A stretch of DNA of 13,672 nucleotides from ZC4RG20 sp964553875 (GTDB taxonomy: Bacteria; Pseudomonadota; Gammaproteobacteria; Steroidobacterales; Rariloculaceae), in contig CAZKNH010000108.1 in NCBI GenBank assembly GCA_964553875.1, forward strand, positions 1-13,672, in the 5' to 3' direction. The stretch's first letter is position 1. Each line of letters begins with the position of its first letter. Shown here one piece after another: positions 7,890 to 13,672 of this stretch. Made by a program: the position numbers and the translations under genes. Below the pieces are notes generated by a model that was given only the letters and a program-made list of their open reading frames with translations, was not told where the DNA came from and did no database searches.

Positions 7890-8936
7890 GTGAAATGCAT
7901 GGCCGGCATGAGCGCGCGAACCGCACACGGGCCAGCCTCCGATCAGGCATACGTCTCCACGGGCGCGCTGCCTCCTTCCCCGGCCGTCCAGGAGGCCGTG
8001 TCCGACGCGTACGAGCGCTACAGGATGAATACGGACGGACGGCTTTCGGAGGTCTACCCGAGCCTGGCCGCGGCCCGGCCGGACCGCTTTGGGATCTGCG
8101 TGGCGGACGTCGTCGGCAACCTCTATGCGGCCGGCGACGCGGAAGTCGAGTTCGCGATCATGAGCGTCGCCAAGCCCTTCGTCTTCGCGCTCGTCTGCGC
8201 GTCGGCAGGGCCGGCCCTGGCCCGCGATTGCATCGGCGTCAACGCCACGGGCCTTCCATTCAACTCCGTCGCGGCGATCGAGCGAAGCCCTGACGGCCGC
8301 ACGAATCCGATGGTGAACGCCGGCGCAATCGCGGCGACGAGCCTCGTGCCGGGGACGACCGCGGACGCAAAGTGGCGGGCCATTCGAGAGGGTCTGTCCG
8401 GATTCGCCGGCCGCGAGCTCGAGCTCGACGAAGAGATCTACGCCTGCGCGTCGGCTTCCAACCATTGGAACCGCGCGATCGCCGAGCTCCTTGCGAGCTC
8501 GGCTTGCCTCTACTTCGATCCGGTCGAGTCGCTCGACCTCTACACGCGGCAGTCCGCGCTCGAGGTCACCGCCCGGGATCTTGCGATCATGGGCGCGACG
8601 CTCGCCGACGGTGGCGTCAATCCGCTCACAGGCGAGCGGGTCGTCGACGCCGCGGTCTGCCGCTACGTCCTCGCGGTGATGACGACCGCGGGTCTCTACG
8701 AGACCTCGGGAGACTGGCTGTACGACGTCGGGCTTCCGGGGAAGAGCGGGATCGGCGGCGGCATCGTCAGCGTGTCGCCCGGCAAGTGCGGGCTCGGCAC
8801 GTTCGCGCCGCTGCTCGACGCCGCGGGGAACAGCGTGAAAGGGTGTCTCACCGCGGCATTGCTGTCGAAAAAGCTCGGCCTCGATCTCTTCGCGTCCGAG
8901 CCTTCCCGCACGATGGCGTCGGGCAATGCCGCCTAA
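7890..8936 (+). CDS. glsA: Glutaminase-family protein (serine-lysine glutaminase) with an altered substrate site
   Basis: The family hydrolyses L-glutamine to glutamate and ammonia in the cytosol with a Ser-x-x-Lys catalytic pair. Here the pair is S92 and K95 (MSVAKP). Other family motifs are MVNAGAI (N143), N194, Y218 in DLYTRQ, Y270 in GLYETSG, and GLPGKSGIGGGI. The protein has 348 residues, with an N-terminal extension of about 40 residues before the fold compared with 308-residue E. coli enzymes. That length fits the longer glutaminase subgroup. Compared with human GLS (from memory), the residue before the serine (Gln285) is M91, and the glutamate at Glu381 is A187 in YACASASNHWN. Both normally hold the substrate, so activity or specificity may have changed. 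The GTG at 7890 has no clear ribosome site; ATGs at 7899 and 7908 are equally possible. Its stop overlaps the convergent kinase stop by four bases. Confidence 0.9.
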   Translation: MKCMAGMSARTAHGPASDQAYVSTGALPPSPAVQEAVSDAYERYRMNTDGRLSEVYPSLAAARPDRFGICVADVVGNLYAAGDAEVEFAIMSVAKPFVFALVCASAGPALARDCIGVNATGLPFNSVAAIERSPDGRTNPMVNAGAIAATSLVPGTTADAKWRAIREGLSGFAGRELELDEEIYACASASNHWNRAIAELLASSACLYFDPVESLDLYTRQSALEVTARDLAIMGATLADGGVNPLTGERVVDAAVCRYVLAVMTTAGLYETSGDWLYDVGLPGKSGIGGGIVSVSPGKCGLGTFAPLLDAAGNSVKGCLTAALLSKKLGLDLFASEPSRTMASGNAA

Positions 8937-10072
8937 GCGTTCGCGGACGTGCCGCAAGCGGGCAACGCAACATGAAAAGCCGCTCCGCCTTCGCCGCGGT
9001 TCTCCGCCCAGATGCTCCCGTTATGCGCGTCGACGATGGACTTCGCGATCGCGAGCCCGAGACCGATACCGTCCTGCTTCGTCGTGAAGAACGCGTCGAA
9101 TACGTTCGAAAGCGCGTCGGGGGCGATCCCCTGTCCGGAGTCCGCCACGACGACCTCGACGCCGTCGTCGATACGGCGCGTATACAGCAAGAGCCGACGT
9201 TCCTGCACGTCGCGACGGTCCATCGCGTCCATCGCGTTCAGGAAAAGACCGAGCAGCACCTGCTGAAGGCAAATGCGATCGGCTCGGACCGGCGGCAGCG
9301 CGTTCTCGAGCTCCGCCTCGACCAGGATGCACCGACGCTTTGCCTCACCGCTGAGGAAGCGCAGCGCGTCGTTCGCGACGTCGTTCACGTTGAGCGCATG
9401 GAACAAAAGCGGGCGCTTGCGCACGAGCCCGCCGATCCGCTCGACGATGTCGGTGGCCCGGCGTCCCGCGCTGACGATGTCGCTCAGTATCTCGCCGAGC
9501 ACCCCGCTCATGGCGCCGCCGTCGCCGCGCTCGAGCATACCGAGTCCGGCGCTGGCATCGCCGATGATGGTCGTCAACGGCTGTGCGATCTCGTGCCCGA
9601 TCGACGCGGTGAGCCTCCCGACGAGCACGAGGCGGGACGCGTGCGTCAGCTCCTCGCGCGCGGCTCTGAGCTCCGCCTCCGCGTGCCTCAGCTCCGTGAC
9701 GTCATGGCAGCAATAGAGCCGCGTGCCGCCGTCGATCGATACGGCCTTCACGCTGATGGACACCACCCGCCGCTCACCGTGCTTGATCGCCACCTCGTGC
9801 TCGATGTTGCGGATCTCGCCGCGACGCCCGAGCTCGCTCGTGGCGAACAAGCGCCCGCCGAGGAGTGAATCGATGGAGCCGAGGGCGTAAACCTCCGCCG
9901 GGCTGTAGCCGAAAACGACGTGGACGTTAGGGCAGACGTACGTGAACCGGCCGTCGTCGTCCGTGAGCAGAACGGCGTCCGAGATGCTCGCGAACGCTGC
10001 GCGGTGAAGCTCCTCGAAATCGCGGAAGCCCACGTTCGCGCAAGTCCGACGGCCGTGGCTGCGATGCGTCAT
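8933..10072 (-). CDS. PAS-domain sensor histidine kinase (soluble)
   Basis: This is a two-component sensor kinase of about 379 residues with no membrane segment. A PAS domain (about residues 20-130) carries AVLLTDDDGRFTYVCPNV and FGYSPAEV and ends in HDVTEL. A short helical linker leads to the dimerisation and phosphoacceptor domain with LTASIGHEIAQPLTTI, where H160 is the predicted phosphorylated histidine. The ATPase domain follows with an N-box (FLNAMDAM), G1 (DSGQGI), F-box (FDAFFTTK) and G2 (GIGLGLAIAK). I chose the ATG at 10072 because it overlaps the stop of the upstream small membrane-protein gene as ATGA. A TTG at 10120 would add 16 residues but lacks a ribosome site. No response regulator is in the window, so the partner must be elsewhere. 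The PAS ligand is unknown. Confidence 0.93.
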   Translation of the reverse strand: MTHRSHGRRTCANVGFRDFEELHRAAFASISDAVLLTDDDGRFTYVCPNVHVVFGYSPAEVYALGSIDSLLGGRLFATSELGRRGEIRNIEHEVAIKHGERRVVSISVKAVSIDGGTRLYCCHDVTELRHAEAELRAAREELTHASRLVLVGRLTASIGHEIAQPLTTIIGDASAGLGMLERGDGGAMSGVLGEILSDIVSAGRRATDIVERIGGLVRKRPLLFHALNVNDVANDALRFLSGEAKRRCILVEAELENALPPVRADRICLQQVLLGLFLNAMDAMDRRDVQERRLLLYTRRIDDGVEVVVADSGQGIAPDALSNVFDAFFTTKQDGIGLGLAIAKSIVDAHNGSIWAENRGEGGAAFHVALPACGTSANA

Positions 10073-10313
10073 GCGGTCACCGAGTCGGAAAGAAGGCGCG
10101 AGCAACGGCCTTGCGGGCAATGATAGTCGACTACGAACGGTCTATCCCATGTGACGACGACCGAGTTGCCGCACTCGGTGGCAGGAGCTATTCTCGGTGA
10201 GCGTGAGTTATCCGCATGCGCGATGACGATCCAGGTCGCGACGATCACGACGTCGATCACGATCGCCGCGATCCAGAAGTAAAGCTTCAGATAGCGGAGG
10301 TACCTTCGCGACG
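10069..10313 (-). CDS. Small single-pass membrane protein, C-terminal part (5' end at assembly gap)
   Basis: The frame is open from the gap edge and ends with a TGA overlapping the kinase ATG (ATGA). It gives about 80 residues. A basic stretch (SRRYLRYLK) is followed by one strong hydrophobic helix (LYFWIAAIVIDVVIVATWIV). Then comes a tail of roughly 45 residues with three cysteines (TECGNSVVV, YHCPQGRC). The basic flank predicts the N-terminus inside and the cysteine tail outside. No family is recognised. The coupling to a soluble sensor kinase suggests that it could bring the kinase or its signal to the membrane; this is inference only. The N-terminal part probably starts at the ATG at 10528, across the gap, but the two halves are in different frames when the flanks are merged. 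Confidence 0.55.
10259..10313. repeat. Exact 55-nt repeat, copy 1 (left flank of gap)
   Basis: This stretch is identical base for base to 10414-10468 on the other side of the N run. It lies in coding sequence for the small membrane protein. It includes a short inverted repeat, GATCGCCGCGATC. The most likely explanation is an unmerged overlap of two contig ends rather than a biological repeat. Confidence 0.95.
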
Positions 10314-10413
10314 NNNNNNNNNNNNNNNNNNNNNNNNNNNNNNNNNNNNNNNNNNNNNNNNNNNNNNNNNNNNNNNNNNNNNNNNNNNNNNNNNNNNNNN
10401 NNNNNNNNNNNNN
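10314..10413. other. Assembly gap, 100 Ns
   Basis: A run of exactly 100 N is the conventional placeholder for a gap of unknown size. It is flanked by identical 55-nt sequence on both sides, which suggests that the gap may be zero or negative in length. Confidence 0.98.
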
Positions 10414-10468
10414 ACGATCGCCGCGATCCAGAAGTAAAGCTTCAGATAGCGGAGGTACCTTCGCGACG
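10414..10468. repeat. Exact 55-nt repeat, copy 2 (right flank of gap)
   Basis: Identical to 10259-10313. If the two copies are one sequence, the scaffold should be closed by removing the Ns and one copy. Confidence 0.95.
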
Positions 10469-10528
10469 GACGAAAGCTTTGATTCTTTCTGCCCCGGACG
10501 GATCCCCGTGCTCTCCGCTCGTGGGCAT
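10442..10528 (-). CDS. Probable N-terminal fragment of the small membrane protein (frame-broken at gap)
   Basis: An ATG at 10528 overlaps the upstream TGA (TGATG), as expected for a coupled next gene. It reads MPTSGEHGDPSGAERIKAFV, then RREGTSAI and a TGA inside the 55-nt repeat. The hydrophobic helix of the C-terminal fragment lies in the +1 frame of the same repeat and has no start codon of its own before the basic stretch. A one-base error or strain variant at the contig junction would join the two into a protein of roughly 100 residues. This is an inference; the alternative is a separate 28-residue peptide or chance. Confidence 0.35.
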   Translation of the reverse strand: MPTSGEHGDPSGAERIKAFVRREGTSAI

Positions 10529-10767
10529 CACCCCTCCGCGCCGGCCATGCGCATGCGGAGCTCCCGGAGCTCGTCGCGAATGTTTTCGATCAGCGCGAGC
10601 GCCTCGTCGGCGAGTGCTCCGCCCGACGTCGATGCCGCGGCCTCCTCTCTCGCACCGCGCATCCGCTCGTAGAGGAAATCGCGAAGCGGCTCCGGATCGC
10701 GGATGCCCTCGATCCTCATCGTCGGACCCGACGACTCGTGCGGGCGAGTGATCGTGCGCGGGTCCAT
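10528..10767 (-). CDS. Small helical protein of unknown function (79 aa)
   Basis: No family is recognised. The 79-residue product is hydrophilic and charged, with no signal peptide or membrane helix. Its C-terminal half (ALADEALALIENIRDELREL) has the heptad-like spacing of a long amphipathic or coiled helix. An internal Met at residue 17 (MRIEGIRDP) is an alternative start, but neither start has a strong ribosome site. It lies 47 nt after the stop of the exported-protein gene on the same strand, and its TGA overlaps the next ATG. Membership of the chained minus-strand operon is the main support that it is real. Confidence 0.6.
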   Translation of the reverse strand: MDPRTITRPHESSGPTMRIEGIRDPEPLRDFLYERMRGAREEAAASTSGGALADEALALIENIRDELRELRMRMAGAEG

Positions 10768-10814
10768 CGCACGTTCTTACCAGGAAAGCATAGGCTCGAC
10801 GAGGAACGCGAGTG

Positions 10815-11408
10815 TCAGAGAGACGGTTCCGCTGCCGGCACCTCGAGCTTCGAGCGCGACGGCACCTCGCCGAACATGACGCCGCGTGCCTCGAGCGCCG
10901 TTCGCAGGGGCGGGTATACGTCGTCCGGCCCGATGCCTTGCACCGCGAGCTCGCGTTCCAGATTCAGAACCCCGCCAAAGGCGGCGATGTAGCGCCTTGC
11001 GGCATCGCTCATCAGGCCATCGAGCTGAGCCGGCGGCAGGAGGCCCGGCTCCTCGAAGAGCCGGTCAGGCACACCGAGCGCCTCGACGCGGGAGCGCGTC
11101 ACGCTCAGCACCTCACCGAAATCCGGCTCGAGGATCGGGTTTCCGCCGTCGGACTCGACGGGTAACAGGCTCGACACGATGTAGAACGTGACCTCGGAGC
11201 GAGGCGGCCGATAGGCCGCATAGATCCAGCGCACGCGCCGGTCGGGCAAGAGGCGCGTCACTTTCGCCGGCAGCTCCCCGAAACGAGCTTTCCCAACCTC
11301 GTATTCGAGCCCGAGGAGCGGATCGGTCATCCGCACCTGGGGCGTCGCCGTCAGCGGCAGTCCGCACAGAAGGGCGAGCGCGAGGAGGAGGCGTGCCGTT
11401 CGCTTCAC
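10815..11408 (-). CDS. Exported protein of unknown function, coupled to the amidase gene (candidate immunity protein)
   Basis: This 197-residue protein has a clear Sec signal peptide (MKRTARLLLALALLCGLPL, cleavage near residues 20-24), so it is expected in the periplasm. No known domain is recognised in the mature part, which is mixed alpha/beta by eye: LLPDRRVRWIYAAYRPP, EVTFYIVSSLLP, and a helical region around LMSDAARRYIAAFGGVL. It has no cysteine after the signal region. The GTG start overlaps the amidase stop as GTGA, so its translation is tied to that gene. An exported partner directly after an unexported peptidoglycan-amidase-like gene is the arrangement of Tae/Tai effector-immunity pairs of type VI secretion. 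That makes an inhibitor role plausible but unproven. It could instead be an unrelated envelope protein. Confidence 0.75.
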   Translation of the reverse strand: MKRTARLLLALALLCGLPLTATPQVRMTDPLLGLEYEVGKARFGELPAKVTRLLPDRRVRWIYAAYRPPRSEVTFYIVSSLLPVESDGGNPILEPDFGEVLSVTRSRVEALGVPDRLFEEPGLLPPAQLDGLMSDAARRYIAAFGGVLNLERELAVQGIGPDDVYPPLRTALEARGVMFGEVPSRSKLEVPAAEPSL

Positions 11409-11977
11409 GGCACGCTCATCAGGCCGCGAAACTTCGGCCGCAGAGGGCGGTTATAACGGAAGATTTCGTAGGCGACCTTTTCCTTTCGGTAGGATGCACC
11501 GGGATAGATATCGGTGCCCTGCTCGAAGTCCGACACCCAGCGAGTCCCGTTCCAGATCTGAATGTGCCCTGCGGTTCGGCCGCTCGGCGGCTGGAGCACG
11601 ACGACGTCGCCCGGCTGCGGAACGTAGCCCTCTGGATCGACCTTCTGGAAACCGAGCCCTTCGAGGGTGGGACCGTAGTCCTTCGCGTACAGGGGTCGGG
11701 ACGCGATCGGAATCTTCGCGCCACCCGCCTCGAGCGCCTGGCGCACGTAGCGCGCGCAGCGGCCCTGGCTGGTCTTGTGCGCATTCGCATCGAGATGCTC
11801 TATGACCTTGTCGAGGTCGATCTCGTCGACCGTCTCGGGCGCGGCAGCCTCGGGCACTTCCCCGCTACCGACCGGCCCTGGCTGGGGCATAGCGGTGCGA
11901 GCGAGCGTGCCGTCGTCGGAGCTCGCGGAGGGAACGACCGTCAAGCCAAGCACCCCTGGAATGCGAAAACCTGCCAT
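11405..11977 (-). CDS. CHAP/NlpC-P60-like cysteine amidase, candidate secreted effector
   Basis: This 190-residue protein has the hallmarks of a papain-like peptidoglycan amidase. The predicted nucleophile C74 sits in SQGRCARYVRQALEAGG, at the start of a helix as in CHAP and NlpC/P60 enzymes. The predicted base H138 lies in GDVVVLQPPSG and GHIQIWNG, followed by RWVSDFEQ. Such enzymes cut the peptide stems of peptidoglycan. The N-terminus (MAGFRIPGVLGLTVVP, then a Pro/Ala/Ser-rich linker to about residue 50) is not a convincing signal peptide, since it lacks an n-region and a cleavage site. The enzyme would therefore need another export route, such as type VI secretion, or be released by lysis. 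The start has a very strong ribosome site, GGAGGAGG, two bases before the ATG at its nearest edge. The stop overlaps the start of an exported protein. No phage or secretion genes are visible nearby. Confidence 0.75.
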   Translation of the reverse strand: MAGFRIPGVLGLTVVPSASSDDGTLARTAMPQPGPVGSGEVPEAAAPETVDEIDLDKVIEHLDANAHKTSQGRCARYVRQALEAGGAKIPIASRPLYAKDYGPTLEGLGFQKVDPEGYVPQPGDVVVLQPPSGRTAGHIQIWNGTRWVSDFEQGTDIYPGASYRKEKVAYEIFRYNRPLRPKFRGLMSVP

Positions 11978-11979
11978 CG

Positions 11980-11987
11980 CCTCCTCC
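11980..11987 (-). promoter_or_regulatory. Strong Shine-Dalgarno for the amidase gene
   Basis: GGAGGAGG on the minus strand lies just before the ATG at 11977. It is among the clearest ribosome sites in the window and fixes the start. High translation of the first gene would feed the coupled GTGA start of the next one. Confidence 0.8.
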
Positions 11988-12095
11988 GCGTCTTCGACTC
12001 CCTTCCACTGTGCCCCTCGGTCGGCGGAAGCATAAACCGCACGAGAGCGCCCAGCCAGGCAGCGCCTAGACCCTCACGTGCCGAGCCGGGACCCG

Positions 12096-13028
12096 CTATG
12101 CAAGCTGATCCCAGAACCGCTCGATCTCCCGCCGCAGGGCTTCATCCGGCAACACGCCGCGGCCAGCGAGCGTGTTGTCTTCCGCGTGGCTCGGGTCATC
12201 GGTTCCGGGAATCGCACACGTCACGGCCGGATGCGAGACGGCGTACTTGAGGAAGACCTGCGCCCAAGAATCGGCGCCGATCTCCCGAGCCCAGTCGGGC
12301 AACGGGCGCCCTGCCACCCTGCTGAACAGCGACCCGCCCTGGGCCCGGAAGGGCACGGCCAGCATCACGGCGATTCCGCGCTCCATGGCGAGCGGGAAGA
12401 CATCGCTTTCGGCTGCGCGATTGCCGAGCGAGTAGTCGATCTGGATCCAGTCGAGCGGGTACTCGCGCATGTACTGCATCATCTGCGCGTGCTGCTGGCG
12501 GCTCACGGTGGTGATGCCGATGTAACGAGCGCGGCCGGATTCCTTCAGATCGAGCAGCGTCGGCATCAACGGCTCGACGCTGTTGATGCTATGAATGAAC
12601 ATCAAATCTATGGTCTCCACGCCGAGCCGCTCGAGCGATCGTTCGAAGCTCGGAAGCCCGCCGAGACCACGCCCGCCTTCGGCGTTGAATTTCGTCGCGA
12701 TGAACATCTCGTTGCGCAGGTTGAGCTCGCCGAGCGCCCGGCCGATGACCGTTTCGCTCTCGCCATATGCCGCGGCGGTGTCGATCACACGTCCGCCGAG
12801 CGCGTGCATGCGCTCGAGCACGGCTTTCACGGCCTCGTAGTCCGCACGTCCGAACTGATTGGTGCCGATGCCGATGACCGGGACTCGTTCGCCGCTCGAA
12901 GGAATCGGGCGCGTGATGACGTCGCCGGACGTTTGTCCCAAGGCGCGAGAAGGCAGCGCCACCATGCCGGCGGCAAGGCCGACCTGCATGAGCTCGCGAC
13001 GAGACATGAGTTTCGAGTTTTCGGTCAT
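12096..13028 (-). CDS. Aldo/keto reductase with twin-arginine signal
   Basis: This 310-residue NAD(P)H-dependent oxidoreductase of the aldo/keto reductase family reduces carbonyl compounds to alcohols. The catalytic tetrad is intact: D83 and Y88 in VIDTAAAYG, K113 in FIATKFN and H146 in LMFIHS. The N-terminus is a Tat signal peptide, SRRELMQVGLAAGMVALPS with cleavage near ALG-QT. The enzyme is thus exported folded to the periplasm, where the cofactor source is not obvious unless it travels with the enzyme. I chose the ATG at 13028 (GGAG seven bases upstream) because it puts the twin arginines at residues 10-11. An in-frame ATG at 13166 has a stronger ribosome site (GGAGG, spacing 7) but would place 46 non-hydrophobic residues before the signal. 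It is separated by 118 nt from the downstream amidase gene, so a shared operon is uncertain. Confidence 0.9.
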   Translation of the reverse strand: MTENSKLMSRRELMQVGLAAGMVALPSRALGQTSGDVITRPIPSSGERVPVIGIGTNQFGRADYEAVKAVLERMHALGGRVIDTAAAYGESETVIGRALGELNLRNEMFIATKFNAEGGRGLGGLPSFERSLERLGVETIDLMFIHSINSVEPLMPTLLDLKESGRARYIGITTVSRQQHAQMMQYMREYPLDWIQIDYSLGNRAAESDVFPLAMERGIAVMLAVPFRAQGGSLFSRVAGRPLPDWAREIGADSWAQVFLKYAVSHPAVTCAIPGTDDPSHAEDNTLAGRGVLPDEALRREIERFWDQLA

Positions 13029-13339
13029 GACATGACTCCGCGCATGATGGAGAGAAACTTGTCGAGCCTTACGTTCGTGGCTGGTGCGGCCGAGTGCTGA
13101 CGCAACGGGCTCGCCGTGTTCATACCAGTGAGAGGGGGATCTCGGCAAGCTGGGTTTACGAAGCATGCGAATTCCTCCGGACGTGATCGATCCCTGGAAC
13201 CGCCTCGACACCGGTTTCGTGTTCTCGTGTGTGAGAGCGTTTCGGGGCCAGCGGTCGGATCGTTGATTGGATCGCTGCAAGTCCTGTGAGCCGGCGATCG
13301 ACGGCATGACCGCGGCTCGGGCTTCCTTCGGGCCATTTC

Positions 13340-13353
13340 AGAATATATATTCT
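13340..13353. promoter_or_regulatory. AT-rich 14-bp perfect palindrome, possible operator or promoter core
   Basis: AGAATATATATTCT is a perfect inverted repeat, about 100 nt before the plus-strand ATG, in otherwise GC-rich DNA. It contains TATATT, which could serve as a -10 element, and is followed by a run of T. Its symmetry also suits a dimeric repressor. No known regulator is assigned. Confidence 0.4.
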
Positions 13354-13379
13354 TTTTCGGGACCTACTCCTTCATGGAC

Positions 13380-13394
13380 TGATCGCAGCGGTCA
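13380..13394. promoter_or_regulatory. Imperfect 15-bp palindrome TGATCGC-A-GCGGTCA
   Basis: Seven-base arms around one central base match at six of seven positions. It lies between the AT palindrome and the start of the plus-strand gene, where an operator is expected. It is weak on its own and could be chance. Confidence 0.25.
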
Positions 13395-13455
13395 TGCAAT
13401 GGCGCCACCGCCGCGCGTCCTTGCATCGTCACCCCAGGAAACAAGGATCATTGCC

Positions 13456-13672
13456 ATGGCTCACGCCGTGCTCGTCCGTCTCCCGATGGTGTGTGTCACC
13501 GCGATCCTCACCGCCGGTGCGCACGCGGCGTCCAAGATCGAGGGGCAAGTCGTCGACGTGAACGGCCGACCGGTTGCCGGCGCACAGGTCGTCTTCGATC
13601 GGGACGACGGGGCGCCCGGCGCGAGCGTCGTGACCGTGTTCACGGGCGAGGACGGCCGATTCGCCTTTCCCG
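13456..13672 (+). CDS. Exported protein with carboxypeptidase-regulatory-like N-terminal domain (3' end outside window)
   Basis: The first 72 residues are visible and run off the right edge. AAGGA lies eight bases before the ATG. Residues 1 to about 24 form a signal peptide (MAHAVLVRLPMVCVTAILTA, cleavage near AHA-AS). The mature part begins a beta-sandwich of the carboxypeptidase-regulatory type: KIEGQVVDVNGRPVAGAQVVF and then FTGEDGRFAFP. Such domains open TonB-dependent receptors, large surface proteins and exported peptidases. Which of these follows cannot be seen. It is divergent from the Tat-exported aldo/keto reductase and may share its regulatory region. Confidence 0.8.
   Translation, partial: MAHAVLVRLPMVCVTAILTAGAHAASKIEGQVVDVNGRPVAGAQVVFDRDDGAPGASVVTVFTGEDGRFAFP

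Larger units (their letters stand above)
13029..13455. promoter_or_regulatory. Divergent non-coding region upstream of the AKR and the exported-protein genes
   Basis: This is a 427-nt stretch between two outward-facing genes. Short frames here are Arg/Pro/Ser-rich and look like chance. It holds an AT-rich perfect palindrome (13340-13353), an imperfect palindrome (13380-13394), and a TGCAA-type inverted pair, ATGCAA near 13394-13399 with TTGCAT about 21 nt later. On the minus side GGAGG at 13174-13178 precedes an ATG in frame with the reductase. Promoters for both genes must lie here. Confidence 0.5.

Noticed and set aside
6739..7893. 384-codon plus-strand frame opposite the DUF481 gene
   Set aside because: The opposite strand has a signal peptide, a ribosome site and a barrel pattern; this frame has none of these.
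8372..9868. 498-codon plus-strand frame over the glutaminase end and kinase
   Set aside because: It crosses two well-supported genes in other frames and is Arg/Asp-rich without motifs.
10259..10468. Direct repeat around the Ns as a CRISPR or mobile-element boundary
   Set aside because: There are only two copies, exactly flanking 100 Ns, inside a coding frame, with no transposase; an assembly overlap explains it better.
10768..10814. TATGCT as a promoter for the 79-residue gene
   Set aside because: The nearest -35-like CTGACA is about 20 nt away, too far for a good promoter, and the gene fits within the preceding operon.
12078..13100. 340-codon plus-strand frame opposite the aldo/keto reductase
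   Set aside because: The reductase has an intact catalytic tetrad and Tat signal; this frame is its complement.
13025..13336. Minus-strand frame whose TGA overlaps the reductase ATG (ATGA)
   Set aside because: The overlap is suggestive, but the product is Arg/Pro/Ser-rich, has no good ribosome site, and its hydrophobic end is only a few residues long; it is probably chance.

Overview
The window is GC-rich and densely coded, with genes on both strands. It has outer-membrane and Sec/Tat-exported proteins and long antisense shadow frames. This suggests a Gram-negative, high-GC proteobacterium, possibly a gammaproteobacterial metagenome assembly. That placement is an inference from gene style, not a proven taxonomy. 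A run of 100 Ns at 10314-10413 shows that this is a scaffold.

Layout. (A) Positions 1-5895, plus strand: the C-terminal part of an AbgT-family transporter, an M17 leucyl aminopeptidase with all metal and catalytic residues intact, and two tandem paralogous 14-helix-type MFS transporters. Gaps and overlaps are short (35 nt gap, 4 nt GTGA overlap, 3 nt gap), so this looks like one operon for import or breakdown of small peptide-like compounds plus export. (B) 5798-7779, minus strand: a DUF481-type outer-membrane protein followed by a YihY/BrkB inner-membrane protein, whose end overlaps the second MFS gene by 98 nt tail to tail. (C) 7890-8936, plus strand: a glutaminase-family protein with changes at two expected substrate-binding positions. 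(D) 8933-11977, minus strand: a compact five-gene string. In transcription order it holds a CHAP/NlpC-like cysteine amidase without a signal peptide, a small exported protein coupled by GTGA, a 79-residue helical protein, a small single-pass membrane protein interrupted by the assembly gap, and a soluble PAS histidine kinase coupled by ATGA. (E) 12096-13028, minus strand: a Tat-exported aldo/keto reductase. (F) 13456-end, plus strand: the start of an exported protein with a carboxypeptidase-regulatory-like domain, preceded by a 427-nt non-coding region with two palindromes.

The most interesting part is block D. An unexported peptidoglycan-amidase-like enzyme is translationally coupled to an exported partner, which is the layout of type VI secretion amidase effector and periplasmic immunity pairs. 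The same string continues into a membrane peptide and a sensor kinase with no response regulator nearby. The function is a hypothesis; no secretion apparatus is visible here. The N-gap is flanked by an exact 55-nt duplicate, which looks like an unmerged de Bruijn contig overlap and sits inside the small membrane-protein gene.
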